Below are positions 47,567 to 55,890 of a stretch of DNA of 55,890 bases, one piece after another. The DNA comes from Gracilaria domingensis (Eukaryota; Rhodophyta; Florideophyceae; Gracilariales; Gracilariaceae). The position numbers were made by a program, and so were the translations under genes. The stretch lies in assembly GCA_022539475.1 (NCBI GenBank), contig VCMS01000349.1:1-55890 (forward strand). The letters run 5' to 3'. Within the stretch, counting starts at the first letter, position 1. Each line of letters opens with the position of its first letter. The notes beneath the pieces are model-generated. The model searched no databases and was not told the origin of the DNA. It worked only from the letters and a program-made list of their open reading frames with translations.

Positions 47567-50500
47567 CTTAGTTTCCAAAGCGAACAGACTATATTCCACT
47601 TTGCAGAACACAGACGCCGGCTCCCCGTACGATCTTTACAATTATACCACAATGGTCCCACGAGGTCGTGGATGCTAAGGAACGGGGGGGGCAGTGTCAA
47701 TTCGTTGAATTCGTCGCGAACAGACCATATGGTGCAGCGACTAGCTGAGCGAGAAGACCAGAAACTGGAGCTCGACCCAGTGACCAATTGGAAGACGGAG
47801 GTGAATATAGGACTTGAAGGGGAAGAGCTCAGAGCTCGGATCCTTGGACTCCTGGAGCCATTCAGTACCATGTGGTCGGGTAAGCTGGGAGCCATTAAGG
47901 CCACCCAGCACAGGATTGACCTCAAACCGGACTCCCGTCCCATCCACCAACAGCCATACCGCGCGGGACATAAGGCCCGTGAGGTAGAGCTGGAGGAGGT
48001 AGAGCGGATGCTCCGCGAGGGGGTTATAGAACCGGCAAACTCGGAATGGGCTAGCCCTGTAGTGCTAGTCCAAAAACGAGGAGAGACCCGTATGAGGTTC
48101 TGTATTAACTACAGAAAACTTAATGCCGTAACGGTAAGGGACTCGTACCCCATCCCGAGGATGGATGAATGCATCGACTCCCTAGGAGATGCGAACATCT
48201 TTACCACACTGGACGCCAACTGCGGGTATTGGCAGATCGAAATACCAGAGAGTGACCGTGATAAGACTGCGTTTACATGCCACGCAGGCCTGTATCGCTT
48301 CTTACGCATGCCGTTTGGTTTAAGAAACGCCCCCGCTACCTTCCAAAGGGCGTTAGACATTATACTGTCTAAAGTGAAGTGGACAACCGCATTGGTATAC
48401 ATAGATGACGTAGTCATCTACTCGAGGTCCATAGAGGAGCACTTCTCACACGTCCAAGTGGTACTGCAGTTGCTACAAGAGGCAGGCGTGACCCTCAAAC
48501 TACGAAAGTGTATGTTCTTCAACCAAGAGGTAGAGTACCTAGGGCATACAATAAGCCCCGGGAAACTCGAAGTGACCAAACGGAATATCCGAGCGGTACA
48601 GGAAGCGAAGCTCCCTACGTCGCAGACGGACATACGATCCTTTATAGGTCTATGCAACGTCTACCGGCGGTTCATCAAGGGTTTTGCAAAGATAGCCGCA
48701 CCCCTGAACCGGAGGTTGCAGAAGGGGCAGCCCACACACTTTGACCACCTGGAAGAGGACGAGGTAGAGGCGTTCTATACATTGAAAGCAGCGCTTCTCT
48801 CGCCACCGGTACTGGCATTGCCCAAAACGGGACTCCCGTATACACTGGACACGGATGCGTCGGACGCCCAAATAGGTTGCTGCCTAATGCAGGAACAGGA
48901 GGACGGCAAGCTCGCACCAATTGGGTATTGGAGTAGAGCTCTTAACCAAGCGGAGCAGAACTACACCGTAACGGAGAAGGAATGCCTAGCGGTTGTTTGG
49001 AGCATGCTCATGCTACGTCCTTACCTATATGGTGTGCGCTTCACGCTCCGAACGGATCACGACTCCTTGAGGTGGATATTAGGCTTGGCGGACGCATCGG
49101 GTCGTCTGGCCCGATGGCGTCTGAGACTCTCGGAGTTTGAGTACGATGTGCAGTACCGCCCCGGGGTCAAGCACCGAGTGGCGGATGCATTGTCCCGGTT
49201 GAATACCGAAGGATTGGACACTGACCCAGTGGACGACGACATCCCATGCTTTACTATAGAACCAGCTAACCACGAGGTCAATGAAGTTCTGAAGGGATAC
49301 TGGCATGATGACAGTACGTACCAAGTGGTAGTGGAGACCCTCCTTCCTGTGGAGGAAGGGGAACACGCTCCAATCACCCGTGAGGAATTCTTACGCGAAC
49401 AGTCGACCGATAGGTTGTGCAAAACGCTCGCTGACGTACTTGGAAGGAAGGATTCTCATTTTGATGTCGACCACAATGGGTACCTCATCAGACGCTCACC
49501 TTTAGACGGAGCTCTCCAGAAGGTCGTACCTGAGTCATTAAGACAAAGGGTGTTATATCTGTCACACAATCCACGGCTTTCGGGACACCCTGGAGCCACG
49601 CGGTTGTACTATACCCTTCGGAGGCAATTCTACTGGCCGCATATGGCTAACGATGTATATACCTATGTGGCGCAATGCAATTCGTGCATTAAGACCCGAG
49701 GTGGTGTGGCGAAGCACAGGAAGTACCTAAAGCTATTCCCGGCGGCGGGGCCCCTGGAATTCGTAGCAATCGACATACTGGGGCCCCTGCCCAAGACCTC
49801 AGAGGGTTATCGCTTTGTAGTAGTCATAACCGACAGGTTCACAAAGCTCACCAGAGCCATACCTCTGAAGAACCAAACGGCAACGACACTAGCGACAGCC
49901 TTCCTGGAGAATTGGGTCTACCCGTACGGTGCTCCCATGTACCTACTGACCGATAACGGTTCGAACCTAGCTTCTAAGTTCTTCGAGGCGGTTTGTACAA
50001 TGCTAGGGGTCAAGCACTACTTTACCACGGCCTATCATCCGCAAACAAACGGCCAAGTGGAACGCTTCAATAAGACCCTAGTGGCACGCCTACGGCACTA
50101 TGTCGAAGAGCACCAAACCACATGGTCTGAGTATGTCCAACCATTGACATATGCGTACAACCTCCAGGTCCACAGGGTCACTCAAACAACCCCATTCGAC
50201 CTGGTACTTTCGCGAACACCACATGGTATTATCGTCCAGCCCGGACCTGACCGCTCGGAAGCGGCAGGGACACTCACACCGGCGAAGGTCAAGAGAGACA
50301 TACTCCAGAAGTTACGCGCCGCTTTGGCTGCTGCCAAAGTTAAGATGACAGCAGCCCAAGAACGGTATAAAGCGGACTATGACCGAACGGTGAGCAAAGT
50401 GACCAAAGTGGTAGCAGGAGACATGGTCTTCCTTGACGTGCCACCAAAAGGTAAGCGACCAACCCCAGCGGAGATGGAAGAGGACATCCGCCTTGAGGAG

Positions 50501-51094
50501 GATATCAATTCTAAACTACTACCCAAGTCCACGGGACCATACAAGGTGATTCGCTCCGACGAGCATACCGCTACGGTCATAATGGAAGGTTTGGAGAACA
50601 CGGTCTCCATCGACAGGATTGTCAAGGCCGCACAACCGACGACAGCGAATGCACAACCAATAGGTGAGCCAACGCAGCAGGAAGCGGAGAGGGAGCAAAC
50701 GTCTCCCATACCCCCTCCTATGATGAGTCAGCCGAGCGGTCAACCTTCCACCAGAGCCGTAACGGCTGCCCCCACGACCCAAGCGGCACAGGAGATCGAG
50801 CCTCGGCAAGACCAACGGGTCACACCACCCACGGGGAGCCACGCACTCCATGACCAAATGGAAGAGTCACACCCTCAAGTAGACACTCAGGAGTGCGCTA
50901 TTGACACCATTGTAGGTCACGAACACACCACAAAGGGTATGCGCTACCGGGTAAGATGGTATGGATGGTCGCCCGAGCACGACTCTATGGAACCACCTGG
51001 TCATATCCCTAACAACTTCATCATCCGATACTGGCGCAAACAAGGGCGAACGCCCCCACCAACTGGTATTGCTTCGCGTGGTACGCGTCGCTAA
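47567..51094 (+). CDS. pol: Pol, RT-RNase H-integrase-chromodomain part (3' half of split pol)
   Basis: Open from 47567; first ATG 47672 (1,140 residues from there). RT includes MPFGLRNAPATFQRAL and the catalytic YIDD (residues ~243-246). RNase H has DTDASDAQIG (~392) and TEKECLAVVW. Integrase has an HHCC finger (HPGATRLYYTL...CNSC), then D (VAIDILGPLP, ~700), D (LTDNGSN, ~760) and E (TNGQVERFNKTL, ~795). A chromodomain closes the protein (MRYRVRWYGWSPEHDSMEP, ~1090-1120), which usually targets integration to marked chromatin; with it the element is a chromovirus. All catalytic motifs look intact, but the 13-kb insertion separates it from protease. Confidence 0.96.
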   Translation, partial: LSFQSEQTIFHFAEHRRRLPVRSLQLYHNGPTRSWMLRNGGGSVNSLNSSRTDHMVQRLAEREDQKLELDPVTNWKTEVNIGLEGEELRARILGLLEPFSTMWSGKLGAIKATQHRIDLKPDSRPIHQQPYRAGHKAREVELEEVERMLREGVIEPANSEWASPVVLVQKRGETRMRFCINYRKLNAVTVRDSYPIPRMDECIDSLGDANIFTTLDANCGYWQIEIPESDRDKTAFTCHAGLYRFLRMPFGLRNAPATFQRALDIILSKVKWTTALVYIDDVVIYSRSIEEHFSHVQVVLQLLQEAGVTLKLRKCMFFNQEVEYLGHTISPGKLEVTKRNIRAVQEAKLPTSQTDIRSFIGLCNVYRRFIKGFAKIAAPLNRRLQKGQPTHFDHLEEDEVEAFYTLKAALLSPPVLALPKTGLPYTLDTDASDAQIGCCLMQEQEDGKLAPIGYWSRALNQAEQNYTVTEKECLAVVWSMLMLRPYLYGVRFTLRTDHDSLRWILGLADASGRLARWRLRLSEFEYDVQYRPGVKHRVADALSRLNTEGLDTDPVDDDIPCFTIEPANHEVNEVLKGYWHDDSTYQVVVETLLPVEEGEHAPITREEFLREQSTDRLCKTLADVLGRKDSHFDVDHNGYLIRRSPLDGALQKVVPESLRQRVLYLSHNPRLSGHPGATRLYYTLRRQFYWPHMANDVYTYVAQCNSCIKTRGGVAKHRKYLKLFPAAGPLEFVAIDILGPLPKTSEGYRFVVVITDRFTKLTRAIPLKNQTATTLATAFLENWVYPYGAPMYLLTDNGSNLASKFFEAVCTMLGVKHYFTTAYHPQTNGQVERFNKTLVARLRHYVEEHQTTWSEYVQPLTYAYNLQVHRVTQTTPFDLVLSRTPHGIIVQPGPDRSEAAGTLTPAKVKRDILQKLRAALAAAKVKMTAAQERYKADYDRTVSKVTKVVAGDMVFLDVPPKGKRPTPAEMEEDIRLEEDINSKLLPKSTGPYKVIRSDEHTATVIMEGLENTVSIDRIVKAAQPTTANAQPIGEPTQQEAEREQTSPIPPPMMSQPSGQPSTRAVTAAPTTQAAQEIEPRQDQRVTPPTGSHALHDQMEESHPQVDTQECAIDTIVGHEHTTKGMRYRVRWYGWSPEHDSMEPPGHIPNNFIIRYWRKQGRTPPPTGIASRGTRR

Positions 51095-51246
51095 GGAAGG
51101 GGGGGGGTTATCGAAGCCGTTGCACGCCACGCTACACGAAAAGCTAACTAACCTAACCTAACAGGAAAACAAAAGAAGATCAGAGATCACAATGCAAGAC
51201 ACTTTATTAGTCGAGAAGAATCCACGAGAGGGAACCACGAGGTGAC

Positions 51247-53463
51247 TTAGGAGGCCTTGGAGGACCCACGGCCACGTCCGCGTCCACGACTGGTTCCACG
51301 ACCGCGACCACGTCCACGGGAGGTCCCACGAGATGAAGCGGAACCTCCACGACCAGAGGACACCGACATAGGTCCGGCGGAGCTTCCGCCCCCGCCGCTA
51401 GCCGCGCTCGGTGGCGCACCACCACTTGGTAAGGGAGCAGAAGTACCAGCAGGTCCCGCAGGGGTACCGCTGCTGACTACCGGCATGGTATTCGCAGGAC
51501 CAGTGGGTGGATGGAAGGAAGGCGGTAAGCTAGACGGAGGGATGCCACCAGAGGTCGGAGGAGCAAGACCACTAGACGGCCCTGCACCGGGGGTCAGACC
51601 AGTAGGCGGCCTAGGAGCACCGGACGTCGGCGGAAGCGGAGCCGAACGGAAACCAGTTGAGAAACCACTTGGTGCTCCTGTCCCAGTGCTTGCTGGAGGA
51701 AGAGGAACGTTGTGAGGACCAAGCGGAGTATGGAAAGGTGCCGCAGGATCACCACCAGGAGGTCCACCAGGGAGTTGATACGTACCAAGGCCACCAAAGC
51801 CTACCATTGGGGTCGCAGGTTGCTGTGACGCAGGAGCGTACGGGTTGAAACTTTCCACAGGGGGTCGATGTAACGGCGCGTGGCCTTCCACAAGGTTGCT
51901 CAACTGACCAACATAGGCTGTCACCTCACGGTAGAGATTGCGCTGGAAGTAGTCGCGGAACTGTCGCAGCTCAGAAGTGCGCCGCTCGTGGTGAGCAACC
52001 ACGGGGAGCAAGTTGGTAAGAGTATCCACAGCGGTGAGGATGTCATTGGGACCAGGACGGTTGAAGTGCACCATCGGGGCGTGGTTGAGACGAGCCAGAG
52101 CGCTCCGTATCGCGCCACTATCACCACCAGGGGGCACCGGATTCACCGGAAGCGACTGGAAACCAACCCGAGGAGGCCCCTGGGCAGCCCGTCCGGGAGG
52201 GTAAGCAGCCGCCTGAGGGTTCGCCGGACCACTTGGAACAGGCGCAGCCACGCTGGTCGGAGGAGTAGCCTGTACAGGTGCCGACGGAGGCAATGCAGGG
52301 GACTCATAGTTCTCGGCAGCCACCATCACGGTATCGTCATTACCAAATGGGTCTTCGCCAGCCATGTGCTGCTGTTGGAGAGGCACGATGCTATGAACCT
52401 CCGGGTCGTAGACATCCCAACCCTGTTCAGGCCCCCAATTGTGGTTACTTACCGCAGTAAGGTAGCCATCCAACTGCTGCGCAGTATATTTGGTGCCCTC
52501 CACGATGTTGGAGAGCCCCATGGCACGAATGTCGCCGACCACATCGTTGGGAATATTGAAGATACGACCAACTGGTTGAGTTCCGCTGATCCCGACAGAC
52601 TTGTCAGGGCAGCGCGTGTCCCAAGTCACACCTTCCACGGAAGCCTGAAGGGCGAGGATAGCCACCATGACGGCCCACTCGCTGCGCGCGACCGACCAAA
52701 CGGCATATTCGTTGTTCCTCTCGAGGGAGATGCTACTACCAAAGTACGCAAGGACCGGCGGGGTCGGCACTTCCAGCCACTGACATACTTCATAGTGGTC
52801 CCACCAAGAGGGTCGATTGACGTACCATGCCCGGCGGTTGTGGTCGCTCTGCGACCAATACTCAACGTTGTGGAACAGGAACATGGTCCGCGTACGGTTG
52901 TTACGGTGACGAACACGGCTCTCAGCCATCGCATCGGTCGCCCACCTCCCACGGTCAGTCCAATAATTGGTATCCAAAGGGCGCTCAAAGGCGACGTACT
53001 CCAGATCGACCTCGAGGTGAGTAGCAGGTTCGTCCAAGCGGTGAAGGATATCTACCAAACGGCGGAAGTAGTGGACCTCCCCATCGCAGCGGATGAAGGG
53101 GAGATCCGACGGTACGGCCACGGGGATGTAGTATAGAAACTTCGTGTGTCGCTGCCGCGCATGGAAACACTGTTGTCGACCGAACCGGCTCTGCTTCTCG
53201 CCCTTGCGTGGTGGAGGAGGTGCCATAGGCACCGCCTCCAACCGGCGACAATCCCAACGGGCAATTGCGGTATACTGCGTGAGACCCATGTGGCGGAACC
53301 GCAAGGGACAGAGTGAGGAACTGATGTGGAAAGGCCAGTTCCCCAGAGCGACCAATTCGGCGGAGATATCGGCAAAGCGTGCACCATAGTGGGCATGCGG
53401 CTGCCCGTGCGTCCTATTAAGGTCATGAGGATTCAGCTGTTGAGCCTCCACCGTACCGGCCAC
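51247..53463 (-). CDS. Antisense accessory ORF of the Ty3 element
   Basis: 738 codons on the strand opposite gag-pol, between pol and the 3' LTR. The frame is open upstream to about 53561 without an ATG, so 53463 is not a true start. The first ~370 residues are rich in Trp, Tyr, His and Arg and look like a folded domain (AYFGSSISLERNNEYAVWSV, HNVEYWSQSDHNRRAWYV). The rest is Pro/Gly/Ala-rich and ends in a repeated GRGRGRGTSRG tail, typical of RNA-binding RGG proteins. I recognise no family. Length and composition argue it is a real gene and not a shadow, since no sense-strand gene overlaps it. Expression would need an antisense promoter; none is identified. Confidence 0.7.
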   Translation of the reverse strand: MAGTVEAQQLNPHDLNRTHGQPHAHYGARFADISAELVALGNWPFHISSSLCPLRFRHMGLTQYTAIARWDCRRLEAVPMAPPPPRKGEKQSRFGRQQCFHARQRHTKFLYYIPVAVPSDLPFIRCDGEVHYFRRLVDILHRLDEPATHLEVDLEYVAFERPLDTNYWTDRGRWATDAMAESRVRHRNNRTRTMFLFHNVEYWSQSDHNRRAWYVNRPSWWDHYEVCQWLEVPTPPVLAYFGSSISLERNNEYAVWSVARSEWAVMVAILALQASVEGVTWDTRCPDKSVGISGTQPVGRIFNIPNDVVGDIRAMGLSNIVEGTKYTAQQLDGYLTAVSNHNWGPEQGWDVYDPEVHSIVPLQQQHMAGEDPFGNDDTVMVAAENYESPALPPSAPVQATPPTSVAAPVPSGPANPQAAAYPPGRAAQGPPRVGFQSLPVNPVPPGGDSGAIRSALARLNHAPMVHFNRPGPNDILTAVDTLTNLLPVVAHHERRTSELRQFRDYFQRNLYREVTAYVGQLSNLVEGHAPLHRPPVESFNPYAPASQQPATPMVGFGGLGTYQLPGGPPGGDPAAPFHTPLGPHNVPLPPASTGTGAPSGFSTGFRSAPLPPTSGAPRPPTGLTPGAGPSSGLAPPTSGGIPPSSLPPSFHPPTGPANTMPVVSSGTPAGPAGTSAPLPSGGAPPSAASGGGGSSAGPMSVSSGRGGSASSRGTSRGRGRGRGTSRGRGRGRGSSKAS

Positions 53464-53972
53464 CGCAAGAGGGTTAACGTTGCTCGGGCCCGCGGCGGCT
53501 GCGTAGGGATCATACCCACCGCGCCGTAAGGGTCTTGACGAGAACGCGTACTCGACCGCGTGTTAGGCTTGAAGATGCCACCTCCGCGGCCGCGCGCCAC
53601 CCCAGGGGTCTTGCCAGACATCCTCGACCGGGAGGCAACAGTTTCGCGAACCGAATGGTTGACCTCCGCCGAGGGGGAGACTTCAGAAGCCGAATATCCC
53701 TTTATAGGGTCGAAGTGCGGCTCCTCCAATACCAAGTGGTTGGCCTCCACGGGAGCCTCGGCGCCCGATGGAAAGGACACAGGTGTACCGGTCTGGGACG
53801 GCAGACAGGGCTGCGAAGAGTCAACCACGTGGTAATTCGATTGAAACGGCGCCGTCTCACCCCCGGGGTCCACCACAACGGGAAGGGCGCACGTGATGCC
53901 CTCCTCGGCACCGTCTTCACGGCGTTCGAACGTCATCGACCACCCCGTTGGGGAAGCGGGTTGATCACCCAT
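53433..53972 (-). CDS. Possible 5' part of the antisense ORF, in another frame
   Basis: 179 residues from ATG 53972 (MGDQPASPTGW), acidic then basic, ending with GRGGG and an Arg/Ser stretch. It overlaps the start of the 738-codon frame by about 130 bases in a different frame. A frameshift, a very short intron or a mutation in this copy could fuse the two. No family recognised. Confidence 0.45.
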   Translation of the reverse strand: MGDQPASPTGWSMTFERREDGAEEGITCALPVVVDPGGETAPFQSNYHVVDSSQPCLPSQTGTPVSFPSGAEAPVEANHLVLEEPHFDPIKGYSASEVSPSAEVNHSVRETVASRSRMSGKTPGVARGRGGGIFKPNTRSSTRSRQDPYGAVGMIPTQPPRARATLTLLRWPVRWRLNS

Positions 53973-54956
53973 GAGGTATAAAAGGCGCGAGTTGGAGCGA
54001 GAGCGTGCCACGGAGGATACCAACCGAGAGGGGGAACACCACCAATTGGATGACTAGATGAAACCTGAGGGGTCACAGAGAACGGGCACGCCGCTCGAGC
54101 GAGCTGACACACCGTGAAAATGACCAGGGTTGTGCGCCGGCTGGACGGGTTCCGTGAACCAGGGAGGTTACAACCACCCCAGAGGGAACCTAAGGGACGG
54201 AAGGAGACCGCGAGGAACCAGGTGGAGGGGCGTTGAACGCCACGCAGTCGGGTAAACCCCTCGGCTGGACCTGAATCAAGCCTGAACACCCCGATGAGGC
54301 AGACACTAGGTAGAAGCGGCGTCAGCACCGGTACGGTCACGAAGTCTGAAGAGCCACGGGCAGGAGTCTCCTCACCCTCGACGCGGCCGCCCAAGGCAAC
54401 GACACCCCAGTGGCGCCCTCACTCAAGCGGAGAGACAGTACGTGTCGGAACCAACGAGGTATCACCTCAGTACGGCACAAGACCAAGTGGCCAACAGAGA
54501 ATAGGAGCGACACCACGAGGGGGCGGTGTGCCGATCGGTTGACAACTGCGAACCCCACCGAAGGGAGGCTCGAAACCAACTGGTAAGCCGGGACTAACCC
54601 GCCCAGGGGGAGGACGGACAGGGGAAGATGGAGTGACGGACTCCTCCGGGAGGGACCAAAGAGGCGAAGACAACCACGTGGTACCAGGCGCGCGACAAGA
54701 TCAACCTGAATGGTCGCGGTTCGCGGTTTCGCGTTCCAATACCACGAGGGACGTAAGGTACGATCGCACCTACCACAGGGGGTACGGCGGCGTGGGTAAT
54801 GGCGCTGCAGTGCATGTGGCGAGCCGCGCCGTGCACCGCGCCATCTTCGCGTCATCGCGAGACGCGCCGTGCGCCAGGCGATGCGCGCCGACGACCGTTT
54901 GGTGAAAAGGCGGCAAACGCCGTGGGACCTTCGCAGCCACGGGGCGTGCCTGTCGG
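53973..54956. other. Non-coding region before the 3' LTR
   Basis: No supported gene. It contains exact ACCANNTGGT sites at 54575 and 54673 and several near matches. Confidence 0.5.
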
Positions 54957-54969
54957 TAGGAGGGGGGTC
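54957..54969 (+). other. Polypurine tract of the Ty3 element
   Basis: GGTAGGAGGGGGG followed by TC immediately before the 3' LTR at 54970. The usual primer site for plus-strand DNA synthesis. Confidence 0.85.
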
Positions 54970-55541
54970 TGTAGTATAGCTCGGCCAGATCAACGGGGGC
55001 TCTACAAGACCAAGTGGTGACGTCACGGGCTCCCGGGCACGTGTGTCTACTGTACCACGTGGGACGCGCAAGCGCAGGCTTGGACAGGACTAATTAGTCT
55101 ATTCTCGATAATTTAGAATTAATAATTACTAGGTAGTGTAGATATGTGGCCGGGGTGGTGCACCACAAATGCACCTCCCGGTGGCCCACGTGGCACTCGG
55201 CCCGTGAGAGCCGGAGGGGCGCTCGGATGTACTAAACCCCCGAGCCGCCAACCTCCCACACCAAATGGTAAAGTCAAGCACCAACTAGGCTAATTTGACA
55301 CCAGTTCGGTTCTACAGTCACCAATTGGTAAGTCTAGTAGTCCTCTAATAGTTTTGCTGACCTCGAGGGTTATACGTGCCTGCCGCACACCAGTGCAGGC
55401 GTATTTACCACTTGGTCACCGTGCACTATAGGCAACGGTGGGTGCTGCCGACCTATTAGGTGTCACGCGTTTCACTCCTCCGCCGGGTCGAGCCCACGCG
55501 GGGCTCCCCACTAGCAGCTCGCACCGATCGGTTATACCACA
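54970..55541 (+). repeat. 3' LTR of Ty3/gypsy chromovirus
   Basis: 572 bp, same length and ends as the 5' LTR, followed by the target duplication CTTCG at 55542-55546. By eye only one or two substitutions separate the LTRs. Confidence 0.95.
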
Positions 55542-55546
55542 CTTCG

Positions 55547-55890
55547 CACCAGTAAAGTGCCCCAACCAGGGTGATCCTACCTCAAGGATCTTGGCTCTAG
55601 CCACTCTCGCCTTCGGCGGTGCACAACTCCTTATCGGAGGAAGTCCCCGTTGTAACGGTGCGGCTATCCACCCTGCGTCTCCACAGAACCCAACTTTGGG
55701 AGTGTTATAACCAGCTGTTGTCGTGTTCGACCCTGTATAGGGAATACCCCGGCGATACGCCGTACCTCTCTTTTCCCTCTCTCTCTCCTATCTTTCCCTT
55801 TCCCCAGTCCGTGGTTTCGTCCCTCTTCGAGGCTACTACACTCGCGTGCGAGTCACCCTTCTCTGCTCAAACTCTCAACGCCCCGTCGTG
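55547..55890. other. Right flank outside the Ty3 element
   Basis: No gene identified. A long pyrimidine tract (about 55765-55805) could be a core promoter of a gene beyond the window. Confidence 0.4.

Larger units (their letters stand above)
30575..55541 (+). mobile_element. Ty3/gypsy chromovirus with a 13.2-kb nested DNA element
   Basis: LTRs at 30575-31146 and 54970-55541 are both 572 bp with TGTAG...CCACA ends and flanked by CTTCG (30570-30574, 55542-55546). Gag, protease, RT, RNase H, integrase and chromodomain occur in Ty3/gypsy order. Subtracting the nested element (34393-47566) leaves ~11.8 kb. An antisense ORF occupies the space between pol and the 3' LTR. The element is dotted with the palindrome ACCANNTGGT. 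LTRs look almost identical, so both the insertion and the later nested insertion are recent. Confidence 0.96.

Noticed and set aside
51880..53136. 418-codon plus-strand frame opposite the antisense ORF
   Set aside because: Shadow of the minus-strand frame; the minus-strand translation has the more protein-like composition and the RGG tail.

Overview
The window is eukaryotic nuclear DNA, most likely from an alga. It holds a plastid-type RelA/SpoT homologue (RSH), a CFIm25/NUDT21 mRNA 3'-processing factor with one short GT-AG intron, mostly intronless genes, patches of extreme GC content, and many LTR retrotransposons and DNA transposons. A red alga would fit the compact gene style, but nothing in the sequence proves the lineage.

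Region 1 (1-22.3 kb) is a tandem segmental duplication. Each unit is about 2.3 kb of non-coding DNA plus a minus-strand gene for a membrane protein with a large cysteine-containing ectodomain (starts at 14402 and 18800). A third, decayed unit lacks the gene. The units record insertions by comparison with one another. A complete 6,256-bp Gag-only LTR retrotransposon (5773-12028, two 1,965-bp LTRs, 5-bp target duplication ATAAG) sits in unit 1, where unit 2 is empty. A second copy runs off the left window edge. A 477-bp element with a perfect 8-bp target duplication sits in unit 2, where unit 1 is empty. A hAT-type MITE lies in unit 3.

Region 2 (22.4-29.7 kb) is ordinary host sequence, very GC-rich in its first part: a small type I membrane protein with a 10-residue tandem repeat, CFIm25, and, convergent with it, the RSH gene.

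Region 3 (29.7-55.6 kb) is a nested transposon complex. A Ty3/gypsy chromovirus (30575-55541, identical-length 572-bp LTRs, target duplication CTTCG) encodes Gag, protease, RT, RNase H, integrase with chromodomain, and a long antisense ORF. Its protease-RT joint is split by a 13,174-bp DNA element (34393-47566). Precise removal of this element restores an open pol frame. The inserted element carries a Plavaka/CACTA-like DDE transposase, a ParB-like domain protein, an inverted pair of HAD phosphatase genes (one with its catalytic residues lost), a frameshifted ketopantoate-reductase-like gene, a ribulose-phosphate 3-epimerase fragment, a coiled-coil protein, a foldback array of palindromes and strong hairpins. 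It looks like a giant cargo-carrying DNA transposon.

The strangest signal is a dispersed palindrome, ACCANNTGGT. It occurs 29 times by eye in the ~11.8 kb of the Ty3 element, in LTRs, coding DNA in different frames and non-coding DNA, and I saw none in the 13-kb insertion. It behaves like an element-wide recognition site rather than a protein-coding constraint.
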